A stretch of DNA of 64,000 nucleotides from Isotricha intestinalis. Taxonomy: Eukaryota; Ciliophora; Litostomatea; Vestibuliferida; Isotrichidae. Position numbers and translations under genes: made by a program. The DNA lies in contig JAJJLU010003476.1 of the NCBI GenBank assembly GCA_023807065.1, positions 19,865 to 83,864 of the forward strand, written 5' to 3'. Positions 9,860-20,467 of the stretch are shown here, piece by piece (position 1 is the stretch's first letter; the number at the start of each line of letters is the position of its first letter). A model generated the notes under the pieces. It saw nothing but the letters and a program-made list of their open reading frames with translations. It ran no database searches and was not told where the DNA came from.

Positions 9860-10233
9860 ATTTAAAAAGGAAAATAAAAAATAAATTATTTGATTAATTT
9901 AAAAAATAATAAAACCTATTTTTTATAAAAAAAAACAAATATTTTTTTGATATAAATAAGTAAAAATCATTAAAAAAAATGTTTAAGATATATTATGAAT
10001 TAAAATATTGAAAAATTAATTAAATTATACTTTAATTAATATAGAAAATTATATTCTTTACTTAAAAATTTTTTTCTCTATATAATTATCCAAATAAAAT
10101 TTATATTTTTAATTTAAATCTTTTTTTAAATAAAAAAAATATTTATTTAGTTTAAAAAATAAATAAATAAATTAAATAAATATTTATTTCCAAAAATCTA
10201 AAAATTACTTATTTATCATTTTTTTCATATTAA
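9860..10233. other. Intergenic, AT-rich
   Basis: 374 bp between two minus-strand genes. It is A/T homopolymer-rich with no coding or structured signal that I can support. Confidence 0.5.
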
Positions 10234-11547
10234 TTATTTTTCTTCTTTTTGAGGAATGTTTTTATTATCAATATAACTACTTTCAATAATATTTTCAAAT
10301 TTATTATCATTAATATTATTTTTATTATTAATATTAATATAACTTCTTTTCATTTTTAACATTTTTTCTATTTTTTCATCAATTTCATTAAAATCAGGGT
10401 TTTTATTTAATTTAATGTCTTTACTAATATTATATTGTTTTAATTCTCCTTTTAAATTATCCATATATTTTGGTGTTTGTTTTAGATCATTTAAATAATA
10501 ATCTCTTCTTTTATTATCATATAAATTTCCACTATTTACATTTTTTTTATTCAAACCTATTTTATCTAATAAATCATTAATATTAGTGATATTAATTTTA
10601 TTATTAGTTCTTTTAATTATAGGACTATGCATTTTCATATTATTCAAAAGTGTATTTGGTTTTGGAGAATCTCTTTGATCACCATATAATTTTTTTTGTT
10701 TATTATTTATTTTTGTTATTTTATTACCTAAAACTTGAAGATTCTTATTTTGATTTGAAAAATCTTTATATAATTCAAAAAAATAATCATTTATATTGTT
10801 ATTATTATATGCTTTATAATTATAATTATAATTATTATTATTGTAATTATTATTATCATTTCTATTACTGTAATTATTATTATTATAATTTATAGTATTT
10901 TTTATACTTTTTATTCCTTGAGATATTGAATCATCACTTTCTTCATATAATCCAACATTAAAATTTTTTTTTTGATTAATTGGAAAAACAATATTTTTAC
11001 AATTAAAATTCTCATCATCAACAAAATCATCTCCAAAAGCATTATCAAAATTACTTTTATTTAGATTTTGCTTTTTAAAGAAAGATTTTTTATTTTCTTC
11101 TCTATTTAATTTACTACTAAATTCAAATAAATTAGCATAATTATTATTTTCTAATTCTTTAAACTCATTCATTGGTTTAATAACAGATTCTTTATTTGAT
11201 GATTGTTCATTATTTCTTTTATTATAAATACCATTATATATATTAAATATATTTTTTTTTCTTGTTTCAATCCTATTAGATGAACTATAATATTTTGGAG
11301 AATAATTAATTGATAAAATTTTTTCTCTATTTTTATCTGTTGGTAAATCTTCTGATAAAAAATCTAAATCTGATTTTTTTCTTTGATAAATTTCATCTAA
11401 TGTTGTTTTATTATGGTCAATTGTATAATTTAATATTTTATCATTATATTTTTCTTCAAGAGTTTTTATTTTTATTCCTTCTTCTTTTTCTGGTTTTTGA
11501 ATATTTAATGATATTTTTTCCTCAAGAAATTTTAATTTATCTGACAT
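10234..11547 (-). CDS. Hypothetical Asn-rich disordered protein
   Basis: A 437-aa protein, almost entirely low-complexity. A short coiled-coil-like N-terminus (SDKLKFLEEKISLNIQ, KTLEEKYNDKI) is followed by Asn/Lys/Ser-rich sequence. An Asn/Tyr tract (residues about 217-250) is encoded by imperfect TTA/TAA triplets. Short proline-containing SP motifs are present (RDSPKPN, MHSPIIKR), possible sites for proline-directed kinases. A conserved-looking segment, ITNINDLLDKIGL, lies around residues 320-335. No TM segment, zinc ligands or known domain. Scaffold-like; function unknown. Confidence 0.55.
   Translation of the reverse strand: MSDKLKFLEEKISLNIQKPEKEEGIKIKTLEEKYNDKILNYTIDHNKTTLDEIYQRKKSDLDFLSEDLPTDKNREKILSINYSPKYYSSSNRIETRKKNIFNIYNGIYNKRNNEQSSNKESVIKPMNEFKELENNNYANLFEFSSKLNREENKKSFFKKQNLNKSNFDNAFGDDFVDDENFNCKNIVFPINQKKNFNVGLYEESDDSISQGIKSIKNTINYNNNNYSNRNDNNNYNNNNYNYNYKAYNNNNINDYFFELYKDFSNQNKNLQVLGNKITKINNKQKKLYGDQRDSPKPNTLLNNMKMHSPIIKRTNNKINITNINDLLDKIGLNKKNVNSGNLYDNKRRDYYLNDLKQTPKYMDNLKGELKQYNISKDIKLNKNPDFNEIDEKIEKMLKMKRSYININNKNNINDNKFENIIESSYIDNKNIPQKEEK
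10798..10890. repeat. Imperfect TTA/ATT triplet tract inside CDS
   Basis: A run of TTATTA, TTGTAA and TTATAA triplets that encodes an Asn/Tyr-rich tract on the minus strand. It is a typical slippage-prone region. Confidence 0.7.
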
Positions 11548-11737
11548 TTCCTAAAATGAAAAATTAATTTAAAAAGTCAATTAATAACTTATTTAAATAA
11601 ATAGATTATTATTTTAAAAAAATAAGTTAATATATTTACTCATTAAAATAATTAAAATTAAAGAAAAAAACAAACTTGAAAGAAAATAAATGTAATAAAT
11701 TATATTAATAAATAATTTTTTTGAAATTTTTTAATTT

Positions 11738-13039
11738 TTAATTTTGATTATCTATAGTCGTGATTTTAGCTTTTATTGAAGGTAATTTAAATTTAGTATT
11801 TTTAATGGGTTTACTTGAATAATCATTTTTTAAACCATGATTTTCAGAATAATTATAATTATTTATTAATTTTTTATTATCATAATGTTTCCTATCACTT
11901 GATAAAACATTTTTTAAATTATTGTCAAATTCTTTATGGAAATCAGCACTTTGATATAATACATTTTTATTATATCTATTTTTCATGTATTTTAATGTTG
12001 AATTATAATGAAATATATTTCCTTTTCTATTATCATCTATTAATTCTATTTCATATGACTTTCTTTTCAAATTATTTTTATTCTTATTATTTTCTTCCAT
12101 TTCTCCTATTTTTGCTTTAATTATTTCATAACTTTTATTACTTAATTTTTCCATTTCTTCAAATGTTTTTTCTAAATTTAAAAATATTTCATTTATTTTT
12201 TTATTTGTTTCAAATTCTTCTTTTCTTGATTCAATTTCATTTTCTAATATAATGATAGGAGATTCATTTTCACTTAATTTTGTAAAATAATCTTTAATTT
12301 CTTTATAAGTTATTTCTATATTTTTTGTTTTTTTATTATTTAATGATTTCCAACTTATTTCATTTATATTTTTATCAATTTCTTTAGTTAAATCAATACA
12401 CATTTTTTCAACATTCTCAAATTTATTTTGAAAAATTAATTTAAAGTCTTCAAATTTATTAAATAATAATTCAATTTTATCTAATTTCCTAATAATAATT
12501 TCTTTCCAAGAAAAAAAGTCAATAAGTAAATTATTATTAAACATATTTTCAATTTCTTTATATTTATTTAAACAATCAGAAATTTCAGATTGTAATTGAA
12601 TAGAATAAAATTTAATATTTTCTGAAAAATTATCTATTTCAATTGGAATTGTTTTATGTTCTGAATGTAATAATTTTTTACAATTTGAACAAATAAAATA
12701 ATTACATTTTCTACAAAAATTTGTCACATATCCATTATTACATTTACATATATCTTTAATTAAATTATCATTTTTTTCTTCTTTATTTATATTTTTCTTT
12801 ATTATTTCTATTATATTTTTTTTACCTTTAAATATTTCATCTATTCTTATTCCATCATTTTTAGGAATTTCTTTATTTTGATATATTAAATTATATTCAT
12901 TTAATGTGATTTCTGGATATATTCTCATTAATATATTTTTCAAATAAGATAGTGTTTCATAGGGTTCTATTTCTAAGTTTGATGTGTTTTCTTTATATTT
13001 TATTGTTATATTCTTTTTCTTTCCTTGATATAAGTGCAT
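11738..13039 (-). CDS. Ubiquitin-like + B-box + coiled-coil protein (copy 1)
   Basis: A 433-aa protein. Residues 1-85 look like a ubiquitin-type beta-grasp: ITIKYKENTSNLEIEPYETL, then YNLIYQNKEI as in the LIFAGK strand of ubiquitin, then DEIFKGKKNIIEII. A B-box zinc finger follows at about 96-135 (CKCNNGYVTNFCRKC, ICSNCKKLLHSEHK) with the C/H ligand spacing intact. A long helical coiled-coil region (about 140-330) comes next, then a disordered basic tail. No RING is present, so this is not a standard TRIM ligase. The protein at 47718-49334 has the same order. Likely a scaffold in ubiquitin or cytoskeletal signalling; that role is inference. Confidence 0.7.
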   Translation of the reverse strand: MHLYQGKKKNITIKYKENTSNLEIEPYETLSYLKNILMRIYPEITLNEYNLIYQNKEIPKNDGIRIDEIFKGKKNIIEIIKKNINKEEKNDNLIKDICKCNNGYVTNFCRKCNYFICSNCKKLLHSEHKTIPIEIDNFSENIKFYSIQLQSEISDCLNKYKEIENMFNNNLLIDFFSWKEIIIRKLDKIELLFNKFEDFKLIFQNKFENVEKMCIDLTKEIDKNINEISWKSLNNKKTKNIEITYKEIKDYFTKLSENESPIIILENEIESRKEEFETNKKINEIFLNLEKTFEEMEKLSNKSYEIIKAKIGEMEENNKNKNNLKRKSYEIELIDDNRKGNIFHYNSTLKYMKNRYNKNVLYQSADFHKEFDNNLKNVLSSDRKHYDNKKLINNYNYSENHGLKNDYSSKPIKNTKFKLPSIKAKITTIDNQN

Positions 13040-13384
13040 ATTATTACTTTTATTTAAATATTTAGTAAATTTTATATAAAAAATAAATAATTATAATTTT
13101 ATAATATTTTTTTCAAAAAATAAAATCTATAATTTAAAAATACAGTCATATTATAATATAAATTTGATATTATAAAAAAAGATTCAAAAATAAATTAAAG
13201 AATAATTAATATGATATAATAAATTATAAATAAAAATAAAAAAGAGATAAATAAAAAACAATATATTTAATTAATAATTATATTGTGAAGTTTCAATTTT
13301 AATTATATTCAAAATTAAAAAAACATTTAAAACGAAAATTATTAAATAAAAAACTATTAAAAATAATAATAACCTATTCAAAAA
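13040..13384. promoter_or_regulatory. Divergent intergenic region, probable shared promoter area
   Basis: 345 bp between the start codons of the UBL-B-box gene (minus) and the DENN gene (plus). It must hold both promoters. I see only A/T-rich sequence with no distinct motif. Confidence 0.35.
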
Positions 13385-16300
13385 ATGCATAACACTTCAT
13401 TACCAGAAAATTTATCAAAACTAAAATATCAATTGGACAAAGGAAATAACTTAATAGATTATTTTGTAATATGTGGAGTTAAACCATCAATATGTTTATA
13501 TGAAAACTTATATAAATTTAATGACAAAAATTACTTAAATAATATCCAATTAAAACCAGAAATATTATCTCAATGTCCAACATTTGAAAAATCAATTTTA
13601 AAATTTGATTCAAATATAATTAAATTTTGTTTTCCAGAAGGTTTTAAAATAATATTAAGTAAAAAAGAGCCAGAAATAAAATTTAATACTTTTATTTTAG
13701 ATAATGCTTTAAATTCTTTTAATTATCCTCAAAAATATATTAGTTGTTTAATTTTTTATGAATCAATTAAAAAATATAAGAAGTTAAAAGATAAATTAGA
13801 TGGTAATTTTTATCTGAATGAAACTTTGGCTGATTCAATAAATTCTTCTCAAATAAAATTTGAAAATAATAAAATTCCAATAACAAGTAAAAAAAGTCCT
13901 TATTATAAAAGTCAATACTATTATATTCCGAAATGTATCTGTTTAATTTCAATTTATCCTTTTTTTAACATTCATCAACAAATTTTATTATCTTTATATC
14001 AATGTGTTGTTTTTTCTTCTTCACAAATTCCAATTGAAAAAATAATAGAAAATTTAATTATTGAAGTTCCAATTCCTCCAAGAGGATTATATAATATAGA
14101 ATATTTATTACTTAATAAAAAAATATTTTTGAAAAATCATAAAATTAATAAAATTCCTTTATGTCATGTTAAATTAGAAAAAATTTATCGATTATTGAAT
14201 ATTAATATTATTTTAGATGTTATTAAACATATTTATTATGAAAGTAAAATATTATTTTTTTCTACTGATTTAAATATTTTATGTAAAGTTTTATTAGCTT
14301 TTATTTCTTTAATTTTTCCTTATAAATATCCTCATCAAATTATAAGTTATTTACCTAAAGAAAATTATAAAACATTAGAAAGTATTTCTCCTTTTATGTT
14401 TGGAATAAATGAAAAATTTAAATTAAGCTTTTTTGAAGATAATGATATTGAAATTTTTGGTTCTAATTTTTTTATTATTGATATTGAAAATAAAACAACT
14501 AAATTAATTTCAAATGAAGAAATTCCTTCTTTTCCAAATCAAGCTAAATTATTATTTGAAAAAGATATGAAAAGATTTTTAAATAATTATAATAATAATA
14601 AAAATTTAACTGAACAACAATTTAATAACAATTTTTTAAAAATTTTTTTTGATTTTCATTTAGAAATAATAAAAGATTATGAAAATTATTTAAATGAAGA
14701 TTATTTCAAATCAAATGAAGATATTCAAAATGCAAATATTTATACTTTATTTCAAGTGGATAAATTTTTAAAAGATCATTCAAATGAAAGAAAATTTTAT
14801 GAAAAATTTATAACAGAATCAAATATGTTTTCAGAATTAATTTATAAGAGAATGATACCTAAAAATAATTTTGAAATGACAGAAATATTATTAATAAAAG
14901 ATGAATTAACAGAAAAAGAAAATAAAAATAAATATTTTCGAAAAGAAGAAACGAAATTTTTATTAAGTAAATTATATAATAAAACAAATATTTATGCTGT
15001 TCAAAAAACAAGAGAATTATCAGAAAAAGAAATAGAATTAGTTTCAAAAGATTATTTAAATCAATTATTCAAAGCTCAAGAAATTTCAATATTAAAAAAT
15101 AAAAGAATAAATTTTACATATTTACTTTTTCCAATATTAAATATGGATTTATTTTTTAATAATAATAATATAAATGAATATTTTCCTCCTCCTGATTTTT
15201 CAGAAGAAATAGATTTAATATCAACAGATGTAATATCTAAATCTTATTTAGGAAGTTATAAAATAAATAAAATAGAAATGAAAAATTATATTTATTTAAC
15301 TTGGATTGAATTATGGGCTTTTTCTTTTTGGTATTTTGATAAAAAAGAAAAAAAATATAGATTTAATCAATTAATTCAAATTTTAGATAAAGTTATTCAT
15401 CATGAAATGGAAATCTTTAATTTATTATTTAATGTTTTAAATCAAAATAATGAAAAAGAAATGATATTAAAATTATATCAAAAATTAATATTATTAAAAT
15501 TACATCCAAGTACTTATATTTATGATATAATAAATAAATTAATAGATTCTAACCAAATAAAATTATTAAATGAGCAAAATAAAAATAATATTTATTTTTC
15601 ATCATATGATTCTCCAGTAACATTTCGTAAAAGAACATTGAAAAATAAATACGAAAAAAAAGTATTAACATCGAAAATAAAATTTTTTAAATATGATAAT
15701 TGTATAGAATGTCAAAGATTAATAAATTTATATGATTTAACATTAAATTTTAAAAATATAAAGAATGATATAATGTGGGTTTCGTGTGAAAAAAATCATA
15801 ATAATTTACCAAAAATAAAAATTAAATTCGGTGAAGAATTAAATACTCAAGGAAACTTTTTTGGTATTGAAGGTAAAACTCAAAATATTGATGAAGTGGT
15901 TTTACATTCTCCTTATAATATTAAAATTAATGTTAAAAATGCTATTTTAAGAGAATATGGTTTTAAATTAAATATTGATAATTTTAAATCCCAATTTACT
16001 CCTTTATTCTGGAATTGTATTTGGTATTTTTCTATTTATGAATTAAGTTTTGATTTTTTTCTTCCTTATGAAAAAAATATTGAAAATTCGAATTGTATTC
16101 ATTTCCAAAATCAAAATTCTTTTAAAACTGGTTTTATTAATAATAATCAATTTAATCTTTTGAAAAAAAAAATTGAAAATAAAAAAAAGAAAAAAAAAAA
16201 GTTTTTTCATCACAAAGATTTATTAATCAATCATGAAATTGAAAATTTAAATTTTAAAGAAATAAAAAATAAAAGAATAAGAAATTATAGTATATCAACA

Positions 16301-16708
16301 TTTAATCAATCTCAAAATATAATAACAGAAAGATCTTTTATAAATAATGATATGATTGAAGGTTCAATTAATTTTGCAATTAATTTTGATTCAATTTCTA
16401 AATTAAATGATTTTTCTTCTTCTTTTATAGAAAATAATTCTCCTATTAAATTTAAAAATAAAAATAAAAATATTTTTGAAGATGAAAATTTTAATCATAA
16501 AGAATTTGAAATTGATTCTGATAATATTAAATTTGATTCTTTTGATTTAAATAATTTTAACAATAACAGTTTTAATTTGGAAAAAAATAATATTTTTAAT
16601 ATTAAAGGATTAAATATTGAATCTAATTATTTATGTAATAAAGGAATTATTAAAAGTAAAAGCTGTCAATTTATAAAAACTAAAAAATATGATTTTTTTT
16701 ATTCTTGA
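13385..16708 (+). CDS. DENN domain protein (probable Rab GEF)
   Basis: A 1107-aa protein ending in TGA. The uDENN region has LIDYFVICGV (about 23-32) and KFCFPEGFKI (80-89). The core DENN lies at about 180-345, with YYIPKCICLISIYPFF, LLNINIILDVIKHIYYESKILFFS, and the strand PHQIISYLPK. A dDENN-like helical region follows, then a middle domain (about 650-900) with a single CxxC (NCIECQRLINLYDL), and a basic tail with a poly-Lys run and Asn-rich repeats. DENN proteins catalyse GDP/GTP exchange on Rabs in membrane traffic. The overall layout recalls DENND3/DENND4-type proteins, but the subfamily is not certain. A Rab is encoded at 36867-37451; no direct link is implied. Confidence 0.8.
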   Translation: MHNTSLPENLSKLKYQLDKGNNLIDYFVICGVKPSICLYENLYKFNDKNYLNNIQLKPEILSQCPTFEKSILKFDSNIIKFCFPEGFKIILSKKEPEIKFNTFILDNALNSFNYPQKYISCLIFYESIKKYKKLKDKLDGNFYLNETLADSINSSQIKFENNKIPITSKKSPYYKSQYYYIPKCICLISIYPFFNIHQQILLSLYQCVVFSSSQIPIEKIIENLIIEVPIPPRGLYNIEYLLLNKKIFLKNHKINKIPLCHVKLEKIYRLLNINIILDVIKHIYYESKILFFSTDLNILCKVLLAFISLIFPYKYPHQIISYLPKENYKTLESISPFMFGINEKFKLSFFEDNDIEIFGSNFFIIDIENKTTKLISNEEIPSFPNQAKLLFEKDMKRFLNNYNNNKNLTEQQFNNNFLKIFFDFHLEIIKDYENYLNEDYFKSNEDIQNANIYTLFQVDKFLKDHSNERKFYEKFITESNMFSELIYKRMIPKNNFEMTEILLIKDELTEKENKNKYFRKEETKFLLSKLYNKTNIYAVQKTRELSEKEIELVSKDYLNQLFKAQEISILKNKRINFTYLLFPILNMDLFFNNNNINEYFPPPDFSEEIDLISTDVISKSYLGSYKINKIEMKNYIYLTWIELWAFSFWYFDKKEKKYRFNQLIQILDKVIHHEMEIFNLLFNVLNQNNEKEMILKLYQKLILLKLHPSTYIYDIINKLIDSNQIKLLNEQNKNNIYFSSYDSPVTFRKRTLKNKYEKKVLTSKIKFFKYDNCIECQRLINLYDLTLNFKNIKNDIMWVSCEKNHNNLPKIKIKFGEELNTQGNFFGIEGKTQNIDEVVLHSPYNIKINVKNAILREYGFKLNIDNFKSQFTPLFWNCIWYFSIYELSFDFFLPYEKNIENSNCIHFQNQNSFKTGFINNNQFNLLKKKIENKKKKKKKFFHHKDLLINHEIENLNFKEIKNKRIRNYSISTFNQSQNIITERSFINNDMIEGSINFAINFDSISKLNDFSSSFIENNSPIKFKNKNKNIFEDENFNHKEFEIDSDNIKFDSFDLNNFNNNSFNLEKNNIFNIKGLNIESNYLCNKGIIKSKSCQFIKTKKYDFFYS

Positions 16709-17233
16709 TTTTTTAATGTATATTTATTTGATTCAAAATAATTGGGTAATTATATGTTTCAATAAATAATTTAATATAAATGCTATAAGATAAATATAAA
16801 CCAAATAAAAAGAAATAATTTTTTCTAAATTATTTAACTTTAATTTAGATTTTTATTTATTTATTTAAATACATACTTTAATAAAAAACTAAAACAAATA
16901 TAAATTTATTTCTCTAAAAACTCTTTAACATATTATTTAGGAATAAATTTAGAATATAATTTCACATAGAAACAGAAAATATGATTATCCTATTTAAGAA
17001 TTTAAAAAAAATATGGAATTAGAAATATTAAATTCATCAAGTTATCAAAAGTCTTTTAAACCATATGAAAATTATATAAAATATTAAAAAAACAATTTTT
17101 GATATTTTATATTTAATATGTATGAATTATACTAAGTATTATGAATAAATATATTAAAACTATTTTAAAAAAATAAAAAATTTTTTTTTTATTAATAAAA
17201 TAGTTTAATATTTTTTGGATAATAATCAAAAAT
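16709..17233. other. Intergenic, AT-rich, with one 24-codon ORF
   Basis: 525 bp between two plus-strand genes. The only open frame with coding-like composition is a 24-codon ORF (17013-17087, MELEILNSSSYQKSFKPYEN...), which may be a gene remnant or chance. No structured RNA seen. Confidence 0.4.
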
Positions 17234-18676
17234 ATGGATGATAGCAATAATGATAATGATAATGATTATATAAGTTGTATGTATCAAAATAATTTAAAAA
17301 TGATTCCTTTGGATAATGATTTTGCAAAATTTTGTTTAATTTGTTTAAAAGAATTTGGGAAAGAAAATGATAAAAATGATTTAGAATTTTTTATTATAAA
17401 AAATACAGAAGAAAAAATTTTAATACAAAACCAAAAAGATTTCAACAAATACATTTTAAAAGATAACGAAGAAATTATTTTGAATTTTGATTATAAAAAA
17501 GTAAAAAGAGAAAAAAAAACTCCAAATAATGAAATTGAAGATTTAAAGAAAAGAATAAATGAATTAAGTAAAATATTAGATGAACAAAAAGAAGATATAG
17601 AATTTTTAAAATGTAAAAATCAAGAATTAGAAAAAAAAAATATGAAATTAGAAAAAGAATTACATGAATATAAAAATCTACAAAATTTAACTTTATCCAA
17701 AGTTAAAAATGAAATATCAAATTTGTCATTGTCAGTTAATTCAATAGTAAATAAAAGAAAAGATTATGATTATGAAAAAATTAATAATTTTTTATATAAA
17801 AAAAATCAAAATACAACATCACAAAATTATGAAGATGAAAATGAAAAACCAATTCAAAGAAAAAAAAAAATTTATAATAATAATATTATAGAAAAAAAGA
17901 ATTATGAAAATAATAATGAAAATAATAGATATAATAATAATTATGATATGGATAATAATAATAATGATGATGAAGAAGAAGAAAATGTAAATCAAAATTA
18001 TAAAAAAAATAATCCAAACAATAATTATAGTGAAATAAAAACTCCTGATAATGAATTAAATGAACAATATCATTTAAATAAAAACAGTGATTATAATATT
18101 ATTAATAATAGTACTTTAACTAATAATAATATAGAAAATGATTTAAATAAAAAAGAAGATAAAAATAATATATCATTTGATTTTATAATAGATAAAAGGA
18201 TTTTATTAAAAATAAAATCACTTTATTTAGGTAAAAAACATACAATTCAATATAAGATTAAGATAAAAAATACTGGTTATTACCCAATTCCAAAATCAAC
18301 TTTAAAATCAAATTTCGAAAAAAGTGATTTAGGAATTACAGATACATTAATAAATAATGGAGAAGAAATATTACCAAATCAAATTATTGATGTTACTTTA
18401 TTTATTTTTTTCAAAGATTCCAATAATATTAAAAATGGAATAAATTATTTATATATTAATTTATATGATGATGAAAATGATGAAATTATTGGAAATGAAG
18501 GAATTATTAAAATTAAAATTGAAGATGAAAGTAGAAATATTGAAGATTATATTGAGAGTAATGAGGGAAAAAAAAATGAAAATAATTCTTTTTTTAATAA
18601 TTTAGATATTCCTGAAATTGGTGATTCTTATGAAAATCTTGAATTTATTAAAAATAATAATAATGATTCTGATTAA
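17234..18676 (+). CDS. PB1-like / coiled-coil / Ig-like protein
   Basis: A 480-aa protein in three blocks. Residues about 10-95 have a beta-grasp look, similar to PB1 (FFIIKNTEEKILIQNQKDF and IILNFDYKKV). A coiled coil follows at about 98-160 (heptads such as IEDLKKRINELSKILDEQ). After a long Asn/Asp/Glu linker, residues about 315-440 form a beta-sandwich-like domain: ILLKIKSLYLGKKHTIQY, IKIKNTGYYPIPKSTLKS, EEILPNQIIDVTLFIFFK, NYLYINLYDDEND. That order is reminiscent of NBR1-type proteins (PB1, coiled coil, Ig-like FW domain), but the ZZ finger and the diagnostic tryptophans are missing, so the NBR1 link is weak. An autophagy-receptor role would be speculation. Confidence 0.55.
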   Translation: MDDSNNDNDNDYISCMYQNNLKMIPLDNDFAKFCLICLKEFGKENDKNDLEFFIIKNTEEKILIQNQKDFNKYILKDNEEIILNFDYKKVKREKKTPNNEIEDLKKRINELSKILDEQKEDIEFLKCKNQELEKKNMKLEKELHEYKNLQNLTLSKVKNEISNLSLSVNSIVNKRKDYDYEKINNFLYKKNQNTTSQNYEDENEKPIQRKKKIYNNNIIEKKNYENNNENNRYNNNYDMDNNNNDDEEEENVNQNYKKNNPNNNYSEIKTPDNELNEQYHLNKNSDYNIINNSTLTNNNIENDLNKKEDKNNISFDFIIDKRILLKIKSLYLGKKHTIQYKIKIKNTGYYPIPKSTLKSNFEKSDLGITDTLINNGEEILPNQIIDVTLFIFFKDSNNIKNGINYLYINLYDDENDEIIGNEGIIKIKIEDESRNIEDYIESNEGKKNENNSFFNNLDIPEIGDSYENLEFIKNNNNDSD

Positions 18677-18839
18677 TTATAATTCTACTTTTTATTTTAT
18701 TTTCATAAATTTGATAAATTTTTTTATGTTTTTTTTAGTTTAACATTAATTTATTCAATTAAGAAATTAATAAATAAAAGAATTAAAAAAAATAATATAT
18801 ATTAAATAATGAATTTATTTTATTTAATTAATTTTAAAA

Positions 18840-19976
18840 ATGTTAAATTCATTCAATTACTCAAACAACATAAAATCAAAAAATTCACAATCAAAAAATA
18901 AAAAATTTTCAATATCAATATATTCAAATCCTTATAATGTAAATTTCCCTTTTGAAACAAATAAAATAAATCAAAATAAAATATCATCAATGTATAAAAT
19001 GACAAGTGAAAAAATTCAAAATTTGAATCCAAATATTTCAAACAATAAAAATAAAATAACAATATCTAATATTTTATCAATATTACATTCAACAGATTCT
19101 CAATTAAATCAACCTACAAATGTTTCTTTAAGAAATAACATTTTATGTAAAAACATTGCAAAAAAAATTAAATTTCCCGCTAAAAATTATATTAAAGAAG
19201 ATATTTATAAACATAATAAAGCAATAAGTTTTAATTATAATAGAAAAGAAAGCAAAGAAAAAAGTTTACAAGTAAAAAAAAAAACAAATAAAATGATAAT
19301 GGATATTTCTAAAATAAATAGAAGATTAAGTATACTTTCTTTTGGAAACAATAATTTAAAAAATATGAAAAAAGAAATAAATAAAGATGAATATAATTTA
19401 AATAATAATATTACTAATAATAATATTACAAATAATAATATTAATAATAATAAATCTTTAATGAAAAAAGAAAATAGTTTTCATCAAAGAAAAAATTCAA
19501 TTTCTTTTCGAAATTTATCAAACAAAAAAAAATATATGAAAAAAATAAATAGAATTCCAATGAATAAAATAATAAATAAATATATAAATGTAAATAATAA
19601 AAAATCAAAATCAAATTCAAAATCAAAGAAAATTCCAAATAGAAAAAATTCAAATATTAAAGAAAGAAAAGAATTAAGTTATGGTAAATTATCAAAGAAA
19701 AAATCAGATATTAAAAATAATACTGAAAATACTTTAAATACAACTTTTAAAAAAGAAACAATTTCCAAAAATTTATTTGAAAATTTAGATAATTCAACTG
19801 AAGGAAATGAATTTGATAAATTACAAAATGATTTAGAATCTTTGGTTAAAAAAATTAATTTTGATAATATAAAAGATAATTTATATTTATTTAATAAAAA
19901 TAATGATTGTTATATTTCATATAAAAAAAAATTTAATTTTTTATTTGATAATGATTTAGAAAATGAAATTATTTAA
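18840..19976 (+). CDS. Hypothetical basic, Asn/Lys/Ser-rich protein
   Basis: A 378-aa single-exon frame starting at the first ATG after a 163-bp spacer. It is very basic (many KKK and NRK clusters), with an Asn-repeat tract near residues 185-205 (NNNITNNNITNNNINNNK). A less biased C-terminal end (about 320-378: LQNDLESLVKKINFDNIKDN) could form a helix. No domain, TM segment or metal motif. It could bind nucleic acid or cytoskeleton through charge; function unknown. Confidence 0.5.
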   Translation: MLNSFNYSNNIKSKNSQSKNKKFSISIYSNPYNVNFPFETNKINQNKISSMYKMTSEKIQNLNPNISNNKNKITISNILSILHSTDSQLNQPTNVSLRNNILCKNIAKKIKFPAKNYIKEDIYKHNKAISFNYNRKESKEKSLQVKKKTNKMIMDISKINRRLSILSFGNNNLKNMKKEINKDEYNLNNNITNNNITNNNINNNKSLMKKENSFHQRKNSISFRNLSNKKKYMKKINRIPMNKIINKYINVNNKKSKSNSKSKKIPNRKNSNIKERKELSYGKLSKKKSDIKNNTENTLNTTFKKETISKNLFENLDNSTEGNEFDKLQNDLESLVKKINFDNIKDNLYLFNKNNDCYISYKKKFNFLFDNDLENEII

Positions 19977-20467
19977 ATCAAATGGTGATTAAATAATATT
20001 TATTAAATAATTAATTTTATTTATTTCTTCATAAAATAAATTTTATTATTAAAAAAAAATTTTTATAAAAAAATTAAAATTATGAAATTAAAGTTTAATA
20101 AAAGAAATAATAATAATCAAGTTAAATATTTATGATGATGATTGTGAAATATAACAACATTATAAAAGAAGAATTTCAAATAAAATTTCAAAAAATTGAA
20201 AAAATATATATAACACAAATAAAAACAATGTATTTTTTTTAAATGAAAAAATTATAATATAGCTCTTTCATTAATAATTGAAAATTAGTTTTTCAATTTG
20301 AAAAGATTTTCAAAATTTTTATTTATTTATTAATTGATTATTTCTTTTAATTTGAATGTTAAAAAAAATATAAAAATTTATTATTCATTTCATTATAAAA
20401 TAAAATATAAAAAAGTATAACAAAACAATAATAATAAAAATAAACTATACAAACATTATTAAATAAT
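19977..20467. other. Intergenic with weak coding-like remnant
   Basis: 491 bp between convergent genes. A short stretch near 20130-20200 reads on the plus strand as YDDDCEI, stop, QHYKRRISNKISKN, which may be a fragment of a lost gene. The remainder is A/T-rich with no feature. Confidence 0.3.
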
